Position numbers and translations under genes: made by a program | In this document: piece after piece, positions 47,230-55,919 of the stretch | Layout of the letters: each line of letters opens with the position of its first letter | Numbering within the stretch: position 1 is the stretch's first letter | The notes under the pieces: model-generated | The model's input: the letters and a program-made list of their open reading frames with translations, nothing else | What the model was told of the DNA's origin: nothing | Databases searched by the model: none | Assembly (NCBI RefSeq): GCF_007896435.1 | Contig: NZ_VCBL01000001.1 | Location: 124,001-188,000, forward strand | Reading direction: 5' to 3' | DNA length: 64,000 nt | Source: Rummeliibacillus suwonensis | Lineage (GTDB): Bacteria; Bacillota; Bacilli; Bacillales_A; Planococcaceae

Positions 47230-47301
47230 GCCTCCGTAGTTTAATGGATAAAACATAAGATTCCGGTTCTTAGGCTGGGGGTTCGATTCCCTCCGGGGGC
47301 A
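47230..47301 (+). tRNA. tRNA-Arg (anticodon CCG)
   Basis: A 72-nt cloverleaf: acceptor GCCTCCG/CGGGGGC, D stem GTTT/AAAC, anticodon stem TAAGA/TCTTA with loop TTCCGGT (anticodon CCG, reads CGG), a 4-base variable loop, and T arm GGGGG-TTCGATT-CCCTC. The CCA end is not encoded. It lies next to clpP; I recall a tRNA-Arg gene beside clpP in Bacillus subtilis too. I found no second copy of its 3' end that would mark an integrated element. Confidence 0.92.
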
Positions 47302-47875
47302 TACATAAAATTGACTACAAGCTTCGATACACAAGTATTTATAGGTATCAAGGAGAAAACAACGGAGCATAGAACTCCTCTAAATAATCTCCAAAATTTG
47401 CCTATATTATTCGCCTTCTCAAAAAAAGTGAGTTTAACAAAATTCACTGACATGAGGAGGTTTTATTTTTACTATAAAAAATGGGGAAGATCTACTTAGT
47501 ATAGACACAAAAATCCCACATTTATTTAACTAAAATATCCAAAAAAGTAACAACGTATTGATTAGAGAGGATGTGCTGATTGTTATGAAAGATGCGGATA
47601 AATGGATATCGCGAATGTATCCATTAACGGTATACGCTGAACATCTTCTAATTAGAATTATTAGTATTAAATATCTTAGCAAGGATGGAAAGAGTGAGAA
47701 GAAAAGTATGATTTTGATTATATAGTTAACGTATATTGAAATTTTAGAATCAGTAAAGGAACAAAGAAAGAAGAAAAGTAGTATCATTAATCTTAAGCGA
47801 TAAATATGTTAATTAGATAGAGAGACTTTATTAAACTCTCTATAAAAGATTATCAACCTATTCATCATGAAAATA
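47302..47875. other. Gap downstream of tRNA-Arg
   Basis: About 570 AT-rich bases. Open frames on both strands lack ribosome sites and look like low-complexity hydrophobic artefacts. I see no gene. Confidence 0.5.
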
Positions 47876-47904
47876 TTTACAACCGGTTGGTTATATAGTA
47901 TAAT
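47876..47904 (+). promoter_or_regulatory. Near-consensus sigma-A promoter of a short transcript
   Basis: TTTACA (47876-47881), exactly 17 bases, TATAAT (47899-47904). The expected start of transcription is at about 47911, and a terminator follows within 80 bases. Confidence 0.7.
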
Positions 47905-47910
47905 AATAAA

Positions 47911-47988
47911 TGGAAACAACAGCATATTTTACTGGTAAAAAAGAGTGAGAACATGTATTTCGCCACATGCTCTCTCTCTTTTTTTGAA
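47911..47988 (+). ncRNA. Candidate small RNA (about 75 nt)
   Basis: The interval runs from the predicted start to a terminator, GAGTGAGAACATGT / ACATGCTCTCTCTC plus seven T residues (47943-47988). The only open frame is 12 codons from an ATG at 47910, at the transcript's very 5' end and without a ribosome site, so a leaderless peptide is possible but an RNA product is more likely. I recognise no known RNA family. Confidence 0.45.
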
Positions 47989-48078
47989 GGAAAAAGCAAC
48001 GATGTTTTTACAAATGGATAATTGCATTAAAAACGATTTCTCCCAAAAAAATCCCCTATTAACTAACCATATCAATTT

Positions 48079-48225
48079 CATAAACTATTTTCATCCAGAT
48101 CCCGCGTGATGAAATGGATCATTTACATAAACTATTTTCATCCAGATCCCGCGTGATGAAATGGATCATTTACATAAACTATTTTCATTCAGATTCGCAT
48201 GATGAAACGGACTCATCTACATAAA
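48079..48225 (+). repeat. Three 47-bp tandem hairpin repeats
   Basis: Units begin with CATAAACTATTTTCAT at 48079, 48126 and 48173, with CATAAATT at 48220 starting a lost fourth. The first two are almost identical; the third has drifted. Each contains TTTCATC ... GATGAAA arms that can form a hairpin around a CCCGCG-containing loop. Confidence 0.85.
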
Positions 48226-48359
48226 TTATTGTATTAAGACCGCCAAAAACCCCTCAAGTCAATATGTTTTTACGAATGGATTGTTTTCATTATTTACTTA
48301 TATTATCCTAAATTTTTGTCAAAACTCACCTTATCAACAAATGTTAGAGGGTTTTTATA

Positions 48360-49499
48360 ATGAAGAGTACTGGATCCATTAGTATACTGCACACCCTATT
48401 ATTGGTGATGACGTTCATTGGCTTAAAAAATCATGTAACCATTATTCCATCCATTATAAAGGCGGCTGGAAGAGATGGTTGGGCATCGGTTTTAGCTGGA
48501 ATGTTTGCATCATTTATATGGTTGTTTCTTTTGGTTTATGTCCATAATAAATCTAAACAGCAGCCTTTAAATGATTGGTTAAAGCAAAAAATAGGAAAAG
48601 TTGGATCTTCTATCATTTTGTATATTACGGCTTTTTATTTAATCCTTTTGGCTGCGTTCACGATGAGAGAAACGTTACTTTGGATATCTTCCACTTTTTT
48701 ACCGAAGACACCAATGATTTTTTTGTTAATCGTTTATGTCATACTTACTTTTTATCTTGCTACTTCAGGCGTGGAAACCATTGCAATCGTTAACACATTT
48801 GTTTTATTTGCCGTTATCATTTTTGGCTTTTTTGTTTCATTTGTCAATATAAAGATGAAAGATTATGAATTACTATTACCCATGTTTGAACATGGATTTA
48901 AACCGGTCCTTAAAGGAATGATCTATCCCACTTCTGGTTTTATTGAATTACTAATCCTACTTTTTCTTCAGCATCATATCAAAGAACGTATGAAATGGTA
49001 TCATTTTGCAATGATGCTAGTTATACTAGTGGGATTAACAGCGGGCCCGCTTATTGGTGCGATCACAGAGTTTGGTCCAGTTGAAGCAGCAAAGCAAAGA
49101 TATCCAGCGTATGAAGAATGGGGTCTAGCAACAATTGGGCGTTTTATCGAACATATCGATTTCTTCTCTATTTACCAATGGTTAACGGGGACATTTATAA
49201 GAGTAGGATTTCTTCTATATATTTGTTCAGATATTTTGAATATGTCTGAAGATAAAAAACAAGTTTGGACTAAGCTTGCACCACCATTCATGATTGTGTG
49301 CTTATCGTTAGTTCTTTTAAAAGATAATATTTTTCAAAAATGGAATGAGCATTATTTCTTGATCAGTACGGTTCTCTTCTTTCTCTTTCTATCTGTGTTC
49401 TTTGCAGTTGTTGCATGGATGCCAGAAAAATCATCTTCAAAAGATAAAAATGATAAGAAAAGTGGTGAACAGCCATCGAGCCAAACAAAAAGTCAATAA
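48360..49499 (+). CDS. Spore germination receptor permease subunit (GerB type)
   Basis: A 379-residue membrane protein of the GerB/APC-like family with ten predicted helices, expected in the inner spore membrane, where it forms the germinant-binding part of a Ger receptor. The opening segment (MKSTGSISILHTLLLVMTFIGLKNHVTIIPSIIKAAGRDGW) is typical. The polar C-terminal tail is Ser/Lys-rich. TTAGAGGG precedes the ATG. It is the first gene of a B-A-C operon, an unusual order. Confidence 0.92.
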   Translation: MKSTGSISILHTLLLVMTFIGLKNHVTIIPSIIKAAGRDGWASVLAGMFASFIWLFLLVYVHNKSKQQPLNDWLKQKIGKVGSSIILYITAFYLILLAAFTMRETLLWISSTFLPKTPMIFLLIVYVILTFYLATSGVETIAIVNTFVLFAVIIFGFFVSFVNIKMKDYELLLPMFEHGFKPVLKGMIYPTSGFIELLILLFLQHHIKERMKWYHFAMMLVILVGLTAGPLIGAITEFGPVEAAKQRYPAYEEWGLATIGRFIEHIDFFSIYQWLTGTFIRVGFLLYICSDILNMSEDKKQVWTKLAPPFMIVCLSLVLLKDNIFQKWNEHYFLISTVLFFLFLSVFFAVVAWMPEKSSSKDKNDKKSGEQPSSQTKSQ

Positions 49500-49507
49500 A
49501 TCTGAGT

Positions 49508-50935
49508 GTGTTACAGGATTTGTTTAAGAATTCTGCAGATGTAAAATTTCAAAAGTATACATTTCAAGAACAGACAATACATCTGATCTTGTGTGAAGGA
49601 ATGATCGATCAGCAGCTATTAAATGAAGTGATTGTCCCACGTGTTGGTTTTTTATGTAGTCATTTGGTCGATGAACCATTAGAAGAACAAATCATATCAA
49701 GGTTATATGTTCCAGACTTAAAAAAAGTAAATGAGGAAGAGGAGGCCATTTCACTTGTATATACAGGTTCTGTCCTGCTCTATTTTGAAGAAGCAGCATT
49801 GCTCTTTTCAAGTAATATCGAAAAAAAGCCGAATCGTACGCCTGAGGAAACACGTACAGAAATTACTGTCAAAGGGCCAAGAGATAATTTTATTGAAGAT
49901 GTATCAATCAATATTGCTTTATTGCGTAAGCGTTTGCCAACTAATTCGTTGAGTGTGGAGAAATTTGAAGTAGGGAAACGCTCCAAAACGAAAGTGGCTC
50001 TTCTTTATTTTGAAGATGTTGCGAATAAAGAAATTTTAAATGGCATAAGGGAACAGATAAAAAAAGTGGATACAGACACTGTATTTAGTGGTGATGTATT
50101 TATGGAAAATATCAATAAGAGTGCTGTTCTTTTTCCACGCCATGAATATACAGGGAGACCAGATAATACGGTTCAGGCTCTGTCTAGAGGACGTTTTGTT
50201 ATATTTGTCGATGGTATTTCCTATGCCATTGTTTTACCTGTTAATTTATTCTTATTATTAAAGACAAGCGAAGATAATGAATATCCCCCATTATTCGGTT
50301 CAATCGAACGTATAATGCGAATATTCGGCACATTAGTTGCTACGTTTCTACCTGCTTTTTGGCTTTCTTTAACCACTTTTCATCAAAATCAGATACCTTT
50401 TCAATTACTAGCCACTGTTGTACAAGCGAATACAGGACTCCCTTTGCCGACAGCACTTGAGATGTTTTTGATGCTTGGGATGTTTGAATTATTCCGTGAA
50501 GCGGGATTACGGCTTCCAACCGTACTAGGTGGAACGATCGGTGTAGTAGGTGGACTGATTATCGGAGATGCAGTTATTCGAGGGGGGATGACAAGTGCCA
50601 CAATGGTCGTCATTATGGCTACTTCCACTATTGCATCATTTACATTAGTCAATCAATCCATTGTAACGGCTGTCAGTGTATTGCGTGTTTTTTCGATTAT
50701 ACTTTCTACATTTTTTGGACTATTCGGTTTTTTTACATCCGTATTTTTTATAATCATTTATTTATCAAAAATACGTATATTCGGTGTTCCTTACATGAAT
50801 ATAGCAACAGAATTGAATTGGGCAACCATAGCAAAATCGCTATTCCGATTGCCGGCCAAAAAATATTCTAAACGTCCAAGTATGTTAAAGACGCAAGATG
50901 ATACAAGACGTAAAGAGGTTAAAAAAGATGAATAA
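49508..50935 (+). CDS. Spore germination receptor subunit (GerA type)
   Basis: A 475-residue receptor subunit with an N-terminal cytosolic domain (about 1-240) and five or six membrane helices (about 245-445). Core motifs include GDVFMENINKSAVLFPRHEYTGRPD and REAGLRLPTVLGGTIGVVGGLIIGDAVI. The start is GTG 49508, 8 bases after the gerB stop and with a poor ribosome site, so translational coupling is likely. The charged C-terminal tail overlaps the gerC start by 8 bases. Confidence 0.92.
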   Translation: MLQDLFKNSADVKFQKYTFQEQTIHLILCEGMIDQQLLNEVIVPRVGFLCSHLVDEPLEEQIISRLYVPDLKKVNEEEEAISLVYTGSVLLYFEEAALLFSSNIEKKPNRTPEETRTEITVKGPRDNFIEDVSINIALLRKRLPTNSLSVEKFEVGKRSKTKVALLYFEDVANKEILNGIREQIKKVDTDTVFSGDVFMENINKSAVLFPRHEYTGRPDNTVQALSRGRFVIFVDGISYAIVLPVNLFLLLKTSEDNEYPPLFGSIERIMRIFGTLVATFLPAFWLSLTTFHQNQIPFQLLATVVQANTGLPLPTALEMFLMLGMFELFREAGLRLPTVLGGTIGVVGGLIIGDAVIRGGMTSATMVVIMATSTIASFTLVNQSIVTAVSVLRVFSIILSTFFGLFGFFTSVFFIIIYLSKIRIFGVPYMNIATELNWATIAKSLFRLPAKKYSKRPSMLKTQDDTRRKEVKKDE

Positions 50936-52106
50936 AAAACTGCTGATGCTTTTGATACTGTGTGCAATTATTCTCTCTGGTTGTTGGGATTCCAAAGCAG
51001 CGGGAAGAATGTTTTATATTTATGGTGTTGGTGTAGATTTTAAAGATGATGAGTATCACTTATATGCCCAACTGATCGATTTTGCCAGCATTGCGAGATC
51101 TGAACAGCCACCTAATCCAGATATTATACAAGCAGAAATTGGACATGCCAATGCAAAAACTTTAAATGAAGCGTTTTATAAATTATACCAATCATTAGAT
51201 GAAGAATTGTATTGGGGGCATCTTACGTATCTTGTTTTTTCTGAGGATGTATTGCATGCTGGAAAGGTGAGTGATATCATGAACACCTTTACACGATTTA
51301 ATGATACGCGGTATCAAACTTGGGTATATGCCACAAGAGATCCCGTAAAAGATGTTATGCTCACAAAACCCATACTAAATAAAGCCATCACATTATCTAA
51401 ATTGTCAGATCCATTAAATTCTTATAAACAATATTCTTTCATTGAACCGATAAATATTAGGAAACTAATCGTGAGTATTGATGAACCCAATTATGAAGTA
51501 AGACTTCCTTTAGTAACACTTAAGGAAATCTGGAAGTCAGAGAAAAGTTCTAATACAGAAACAGCGATAAATGGTATTGGTATTGTTACACCACATTCTC
51601 TCAAAGGTTTTCTTACTAACGATCAGATAAGTGGGCTGCAGTGGCTTTCAAATGAAACAATAAGAACTGGAATCAGTATAGATTTAAAGCCAAATAGTTC
51701 AAGCGGAAATGAAGAAAAACGTCTTTCTGTTGTCCTTGAAAAAAATAAAGTGAAAATAAAGCCAATTGATACGAATGGGGATGTAAAGTTTGATATTAAT
51801 GTGGAAATGGTCGCAATCGTCAGTGGATTCCAAGGAAATATTTCAGAGCCTGAAGTACAAAAAATAATAGAGGGAGAAGTTAAAAAACAAATTAAAAAGA
51901 CTTATGAAGAAGGATTAAATATCGATGCTGACGTTTATCAACTGTCTAACCAACTATATAGAAAAGAAGCTAAAAAGTGGAATGAAATTCAAAAGGGTGG
52001 GGATATCAAATTAACAGATGATTCAATTCGAAATATTCATGTAAAGGTTAAGGTAAATTCAGGTAGAAAATCATTGAAGGAAACAATTGGGAAAAAATTA
52101 AGGTAA
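50928..52106 (+). CDS. Spore germination receptor lipoprotein (GerC type)
   Basis: A 392-residue lipoprotein subunit. The signal peptide ends in the lipobox LSGC followed by WDSK, the usual GerC N-terminus; the rest forms the Ger(x)C domains (for example GVGVDFKDDEYHLYAQLIDF and the C-terminal EVKKQIKKTYEEGLNIDADVYQL). Start at ATG 50928 behind AAAGAGG; an ATG 30 bases upstream would put charged residues before the signal peptide. Lgt, which would lipidate it, is at 22796. Confidence 0.93.
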   Translation: MNKKLLMLLILCAIILSGCWDSKAAGRMFYIYGVGVDFKDDEYHLYAQLIDFASIARSEQPPNPDIIQAEIGHANAKTLNEAFYKLYQSLDEELYWGHLTYLVFSEDVLHAGKVSDIMNTFTRFNDTRYQTWVYATRDPVKDVMLTKPILNKAITLSKLSDPLNSYKQYSFIEPINIRKLIVSIDEPNYEVRLPLVTLKEIWKSEKSSNTETAINGIGIVTPHSLKGFLTNDQISGLQWLSNETIRTGISIDLKPNSSSGNEEKRLSVVLEKNKVKIKPIDTNGDVKFDINVEMVAIVSGFQGNISEPEVQKIIEGEVKKQIKKTYEEGLNIDADVYQLSNQLYRKEAKKWNEIQKGGDIKLTDDSIRNIHVKVKVNSGRKSLKETIGKKLR

Positions 52107-52212
52107 ATGGGAAGATAGAATTTTTAAACGTTTCTAATAATAAAGAATGAGACGGGCGATATCAAGTATCATTAGAAAAGATTTTATTGGAAACAAACAG
52201 CTTCAACAGTAG

Positions 52213-52256
52213 AAGGTACGAATATTGACTGAACAATATTCGTGCCTTTTATTTTT
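52213..52256 (+). terminator. Terminator of the ger operon
   Basis: AAGGTACGAATATTG pairs with CAATATTCGTGCCTT (one wobble) around 6 bases, followed by a T-rich run. Confidence 0.85.
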
Positions 52257-52289
52257 GAAGTTCTCGAGGACGTTCTGTCTACACAACAA

Positions 52290-52423
52290 TGCTCCCACAT
52301 CAAGAAGCAAATAGCAAACAAAGGATATGCTTTGAGGATATCTACCAGTAAAGTCCGATCAGTTTAACTAACTCACAATAGAAATGGAAGAAAATCCTCC
52401 TCTGTCTTAGAGTTTTGCTTTAC
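52290..52423 (+). repeat. Heavily decayed hairpin element
   Basis: Pieces in the right order (CTCCCACATCAAG, CCAGTAAAGTCCGATCAGTTTAA, GGAAGAAAATCCTCC, GTTTTGCTTTAC) recall the family at 21481-21699. The end reaches into the stop codon of the next gene. Confidence 0.35.
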
Positions 52424-53319
52424 CCTTCTAGTTTATGATTTTCAACTTCGATCAAATGCCAAATATAATTGGCGATTTCTCTAGCTTCAGCTGCATGAGC
52501 GGTATTAGAAAATGCTTTACGGAAAGGGGTAAGAAGTGCTTTGATCACATATAGTTTTATGTCTTCCCGTTGTAGTTCCTTTAAGATATAACTTGCGTAT
52601 TCAGTGCCATCTTTTGGATCAGCCTTTGATAAACCTTCGATAAAACCATTTAGTTGGTGGATAATCATATCCTTATCTACTACTGTATGGTCTACACTGT
52701 TTTTTATATATTGAATAGTTGCAGCATCTATTAGGATTTCTTTTGTTTCTCGCATACGCGGAATGATCGCATCAATATTTCGAAGTGCCATCATTACTAC
52801 AGATTCTGGTTCCACATGGTGTTCTTTTGCAGCAAATAGTGTACGAATCGTATGTTGAATCATAGCAAAAACTTGTATAGAACATTCATAGCTCATGAAA
52901 CTAATTTCCTCGCCATATACTTCGACCAATCTGGAAGAAAGCCATTCGAGTTCTTGGAGATGATGCTTCATAATTACTTTTTTGATCGCATCATCATTTG
53001 AATGATAAATGGATTCAAAAATTTGCAATAGGTTTTGCTCACGGTTAATATGCATAAGTACGGCTATTTGTTTTGCAAGAATATGAATGTCTTTTGGATC
53101 TTGACCAAAGATCAACTCATGTCTACGATTACTAGCATCTTCGCGGCTTTCTTGCAATATAGCTATTAAACATTCATTTTTGGAAGTGAAGTAATTATAA
53201 AAAGTTCCTTTTGAAATTTGTGCTTCATGAATAATATCTATGATTGAAGTTTCATGAAATCCTTTTTCAATGAATAGGCTACGTGCAACGTCTAATACTT
53301 TTCTTTTTCGCGTATTCAT
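52420..53319 (-). CDS. TetR-family regulator, divergent from the MFS pump
   Basis: A 299-residue regulator, about 100 residues longer than a usual TetR protein. The N-terminal helix-turn-helix (about 5-50, HETSIIDIIHEAQISKGTFYNYFTSKNE) is canonical. A standard ligand domain seems to end near 195, and the extra C-terminal part (about 200-299) is helical with no recognised motif. It is transcribed divergently from the drug-efflux gene across a 168-base region and is the likely repressor. A GGTGACAAT site precedes the ATG on the minus strand. Confidence 0.9.
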   Translation of the reverse strand: MNTRKRKVLDVARSLFIEKGFHETSIIDIIHEAQISKGTFYNYFTSKNECLIAILQESREDASNRRHELIFGQDPKDIHILAKQIAVLMHINREQNLLQIFESIYHSNDDAIKKVIMKHHLQELEWLSSRLVEVYGEEISFMSYECSIQVFAMIQHTIRTLFAAKEHHVEPESVVMMALRNIDAIIPRMRETKEILIDAATIQYIKNSVDHTVVDKDMIIHQLNGFIEGLSKADPKDGTEYASYILKELQREDIKLYVIKALLTPFRKAFSNTAHAAEAREIANYIWHLIEVENHKLEG

Positions 53320-53487
53320 ATTGTCACCTTTCCGATAATTTATACTATCATTCTAACCTATAAATGCTTTTATATCAACGTTTTAAAGATATTGAATTTT
53401 TTTGATTGAAAAAATTGGACTGTCGGTATAAAATATAAATCACCGCTATAAAAAGATAATCTTATAGAAAGAGTGAGGGAAAATTTT

Positions 53488-55011
53488 ATGGGAAACGAAA
53501 CTTTGAAAAAACCACCTTATGCAATGATTGCTATTTTATTTGTCGGTGCATTTGTTGCTTTTTTAAATAATACATTGATGAATGTAGCATTGCCTACAAT
53601 TATGAAGGATTTCGATGTTACTTATTCACAAGTACAGTGGTTAACGACAGGCTTTATGCTTGTAAGTGGAATCTTAATACCGGCTTCAGCCTTTTTTGTT
53701 GTGAAATTTAAAAACCGTTCTTTGTTTATCGCAGCAATGTCTCTATTTACAATAGGAACGATTATTGCAGCTGCCGCTCCAAACTTCTGGGTTTTAATTG
53801 CGGGACGTATGGTTCAAGCTGCCGGTTCAGCAGCATTATCACCATTATTGATGAATGTCATGCTGACAAGTTTTCCAATTGAAAAGCGTGGTTCTGCCAT
53901 GGGGATGTTTGGATTAGTCATGATTTCTGCTCCGGCAATCGGTCCAACATTATCAGGCTACATTGTAGAACACCATAGCTGGCGTATGCTTTTTGAAATG
54001 ATCATTCCTTTTGCCGTATTAAGTCTATTATTTGGTTTTTGGAAATTAGAAAATGTAATGGAAACACGTAAAGTTTCTTTAGATTATACTTCTTTAGTTC
54101 TTTCAACAATTGGTTTTGGCGGGCTTTTATATGGCTTTAGCGCTGCGAGTGACAAAGGCTGGGATAGTCCTTGGGTATATGGCACAATAGCAGTCGGTGC
54201 TGTTACATTAGTGATCTTTATCATGAAACAATTGAAGATGGATGAACCATTACTAGATGTGAAAATTTATAAATATCCGATGTTTGCATTAGGTTCTGTC
54301 GTATCAATGGTTATCTCAGTTGCTATGTTTTCAGGTATGATTTTAACGCCGGCTTATGTGCAACAAGTTCGCGGAATCTCTCCTTTCCATGCAGGTTTGA
54401 TGATGCTGCCAGGTGCAATCGTGATGGCCATCATGTCACCGATTACCGGTAAATTATTTGATAAAATTGGACCGCGCATTTTAGCATTTACTGGTTTAAG
54501 TATCATGACGATTTCAACTTATTTCTTAACTCGATTACAAGTAGATTCTTCATATACTTATATTATTACAGTTTATACTGTTCGTATGTTTGGTATGTCT
54601 ATGGTTATGATGCCGATTATGACAAATGGATTGAATCAATTGCCAATGGATAAAAATCCACATGGTACCGCCATTAATAATACGGTTCAACAAGTATCAG
54701 GTGCAATTGGTACAGCTATTCTTGTCACAATTATGGATAACCATATTAAAACAAGAGCGACTGAATTAGCAGCTGCCGCAAAAGCGAAAGCTGTAAAAGC
54801 AGCAAAGGCCGCTGCAGAAGCAGGTCAAACGCCTTCTTCCCCAACAGCGGAACAACTTGCTCAATTAAAAGCACATATTACACAAACCGCTTTATTAGAT
54901 GGCATTAATTATACGTTTATGGTAGCAACAGTTATTTCAGGCGTTGCATTAATTCTTTCATTATTCCTAAAAAGAGTTAGTATAAAAGATAGAATACAAC
55001 CGGGAAAATAA
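53488..55011 (+). CDS. MFS multidrug efflux transporter (DHA2, EmrB/QacA-like)
   Basis: A 507-residue proton antiporter with about 14 membrane helices. The N-terminal motif NNTLMNVALPTIMKDF, the conserved QWLTTGFMLV of helix 2 and the antiporter motif AIGPTLSGYIV in helix 5 mark the DHA2 family. A Lys/Ala-rich loop lies before the last helix. Start at ATG 53488 behind GAGTGAGGG; an in-frame GTG 15 bases earlier is part of that site. Likely controlled by the divergent TetR protein. Substrates cannot be predicted. Confidence 0.93.
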   Translation: MGNETLKKPPYAMIAILFVGAFVAFLNNTLMNVALPTIMKDFDVTYSQVQWLTTGFMLVSGILIPASAFFVVKFKNRSLFIAAMSLFTIGTIIAAAAPNFWVLIAGRMVQAAGSAALSPLLMNVMLTSFPIEKRGSAMGMFGLVMISAPAIGPTLSGYIVEHHSWRMLFEMIIPFAVLSLLFGFWKLENVMETRKVSLDYTSLVLSTIGFGGLLYGFSAASDKGWDSPWVYGTIAVGAVTLVIFIMKQLKMDEPLLDVKIYKYPMFALGSVVSMVISVAMFSGMILTPAYVQQVRGISPFHAGLMMLPGAIVMAIMSPITGKLFDKIGPRILAFTGLSIMTISTYFLTRLQVDSSYTYIITVYTVRMFGMSMVMMPIMTNGLNQLPMDKNPHGTAINNTVQQVSGAIGTAILVTIMDNHIKTRATELAAAAKAKAVKAAKAAAEAGQTPSSPTAEQLAQLKAHITQTALLDGINYTFMVATVISGVALILSLFLKRVSIKDRIQPGK

Positions 55012-55048
55012 TAAGGAAAAGCTCTTGAAACGTAAAGGTAGCTACTAA

Positions 55049-55137
55049 AAAAAGTACAATTCAGTGGTGCATACATCTAAAAACTATAATTTTTTGATGT
55101 AATAGACAGCATTAATCTGGATTGTACTTTTTCGCTT
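55049..55137 (+). terminator. Long branched terminator hairpin after the MFS gene
   Basis: AAAAAGTACAATTCAG (55049-55064) pairs with CTGGATTGTACTTTTT (55117-55132), one wobble. The 52-base loop contains an inner ACATC/GATGT hairpin, so it is much larger than a normal terminator. Confidence 0.7.
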
Positions 55138-55495
55138 TTAATAGGTGACATTCTTTTTAGATGAAGAATATGATTGCCATGTGTCTGCTAAAATCTCATG
55201 CTTTTACTTTCTCATGGGACTATAGTACACCGTATTGAATAACATCGTACGAAAAAAAGCACACATTTTTTGATATGGATATGGCTAGCTTCTGAAATGG
55301 TGTAAAAAAAGCTATACGAGGGGGCCATCGATCCATCAATTGTTGGATACCTAAAAATTTAACAAATAAAAAAAGGCATTCAGATTAGTACTATTCTGGA
55401 TGCCTTTTGTAGACGATATGAAGCGTAGTCGCAAAAATGTATCCACACTTATTTTCTATTTATATGTTCAAACAAAGATAGGCCTCTGTTTTCCC
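55138..55495. other. Gap, with one terminator near 55371
   Basis: No supported gene. AAAAGGCATTCAGA / TTCTGGATGCCTTTT (55371-55408) can terminate transcription from either side. The sequence around 55270-55350 may be a decayed coding fragment but no frame holds together. Confidence 0.45.
55371..55408. terminator. Bidirectional terminator hairpin
   Basis: AAAAGGCATTCAGA pairs with TTCTGGATGCCTTTT around a short loop, with A and T runs on the two sides; it would end the small minus-strand gene at 55496. Confidence 0.65.
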
Positions 55496-55693
55496 TTATT
55501 GCACTAAATTTAAAATAAAAATCAGTAAAAATGTAATGACGAAGAAAAAAATGATAAAGTAACCAATGTACTTAATAGGCTTTGGCATATTTTTAAGTTT
55601 TGCATCTGTAGGGGCAGTAACATTCCCCTCAATTTTATGAAGATGGTCTATTACATCATTAAATGATTTCTTTTCCTCTTTTTCGTCTTTCAT
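55496..55693 (-). CDS. Small single-span membrane protein
   Basis: A 65-residue protein. A charged, soluble N-terminal part (KDEKEEKKSFNDVIDHLHKIEG) is followed by a PTDAKLKNMPKPIKYIGY linker and one strongly hydrophobic helix (about 44-63). On the minus strand GGGGTGATG precedes the ATG at good spacing, which supports a real gene. I do not recognise the family; the function is unknown. Confidence 0.65.
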   Translation of the reverse strand: MKDEKEEKKSFNDVIDHLHKIEGNVTAPTDAKLKNMPKPIKYIGYFIIFFFVITFLLIFILNLVQ

Positions 55694-55784
55694 ATCATCA
55701 CCCCATTTAATTATTATTATATACTTCTAGTGCAATTTCTAAAAGAAGGTATTCATTTTAAATATTACTTTATATTAATGTTAT

Positions 55785-55840
55785 ATAAAAAATATGTTAT
55801 TTAATGTAATTGAAAATAAAAAATATGTTATTTAATGTAA
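55785..55840. promoter_or_regulatory. Perfect 25-bp direct repeat, 31-bp period
   Basis: The same 25 bases (starting ATAAAAAATATG, ending TTTAATGTAA) occur at 55785-55809 and 55816-55840. The 31-base offset is close to three helical turns, which would put both copies on one face of the DNA. They lie 80 bases before the secreted-protein gene, so they may be tandem activator or repressor sites. Confidence 0.5.
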
Positions 55841-55919
55841 AAAATAAGATAATTCGAACTATTTATTTTTTTGAACTTTAGGCAAATAATAGAAGTGTAT
55901 AAAAGAAGGAGGGATATTT

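Noticed and set aside
47530..47787. 85-codon hydrophobic frame on the minus strand after tRNA-Arg
   Set aside because: It has no ribosome site, and its Ile/Leu/Phe/Ser bias is what AT-rich non-coding DNA produces.
48079..48225. Palindromic repeats with constant period as a mini-CRISPR
   Set aside because: The sequence between the palindromes is itself repeated, so there are no spacers.
47230..48359. Integrated genomic island at tRNA-Arg
   Set aside because: No integrase gene and no duplicate of the tRNA 3' end were found; neighbours on both sides are core genes.
55260..55360. Possible transposase remnant
   Set aside because: Short protein-like pieces occur in different frames with stops between them; no recognisable motif supports a call.
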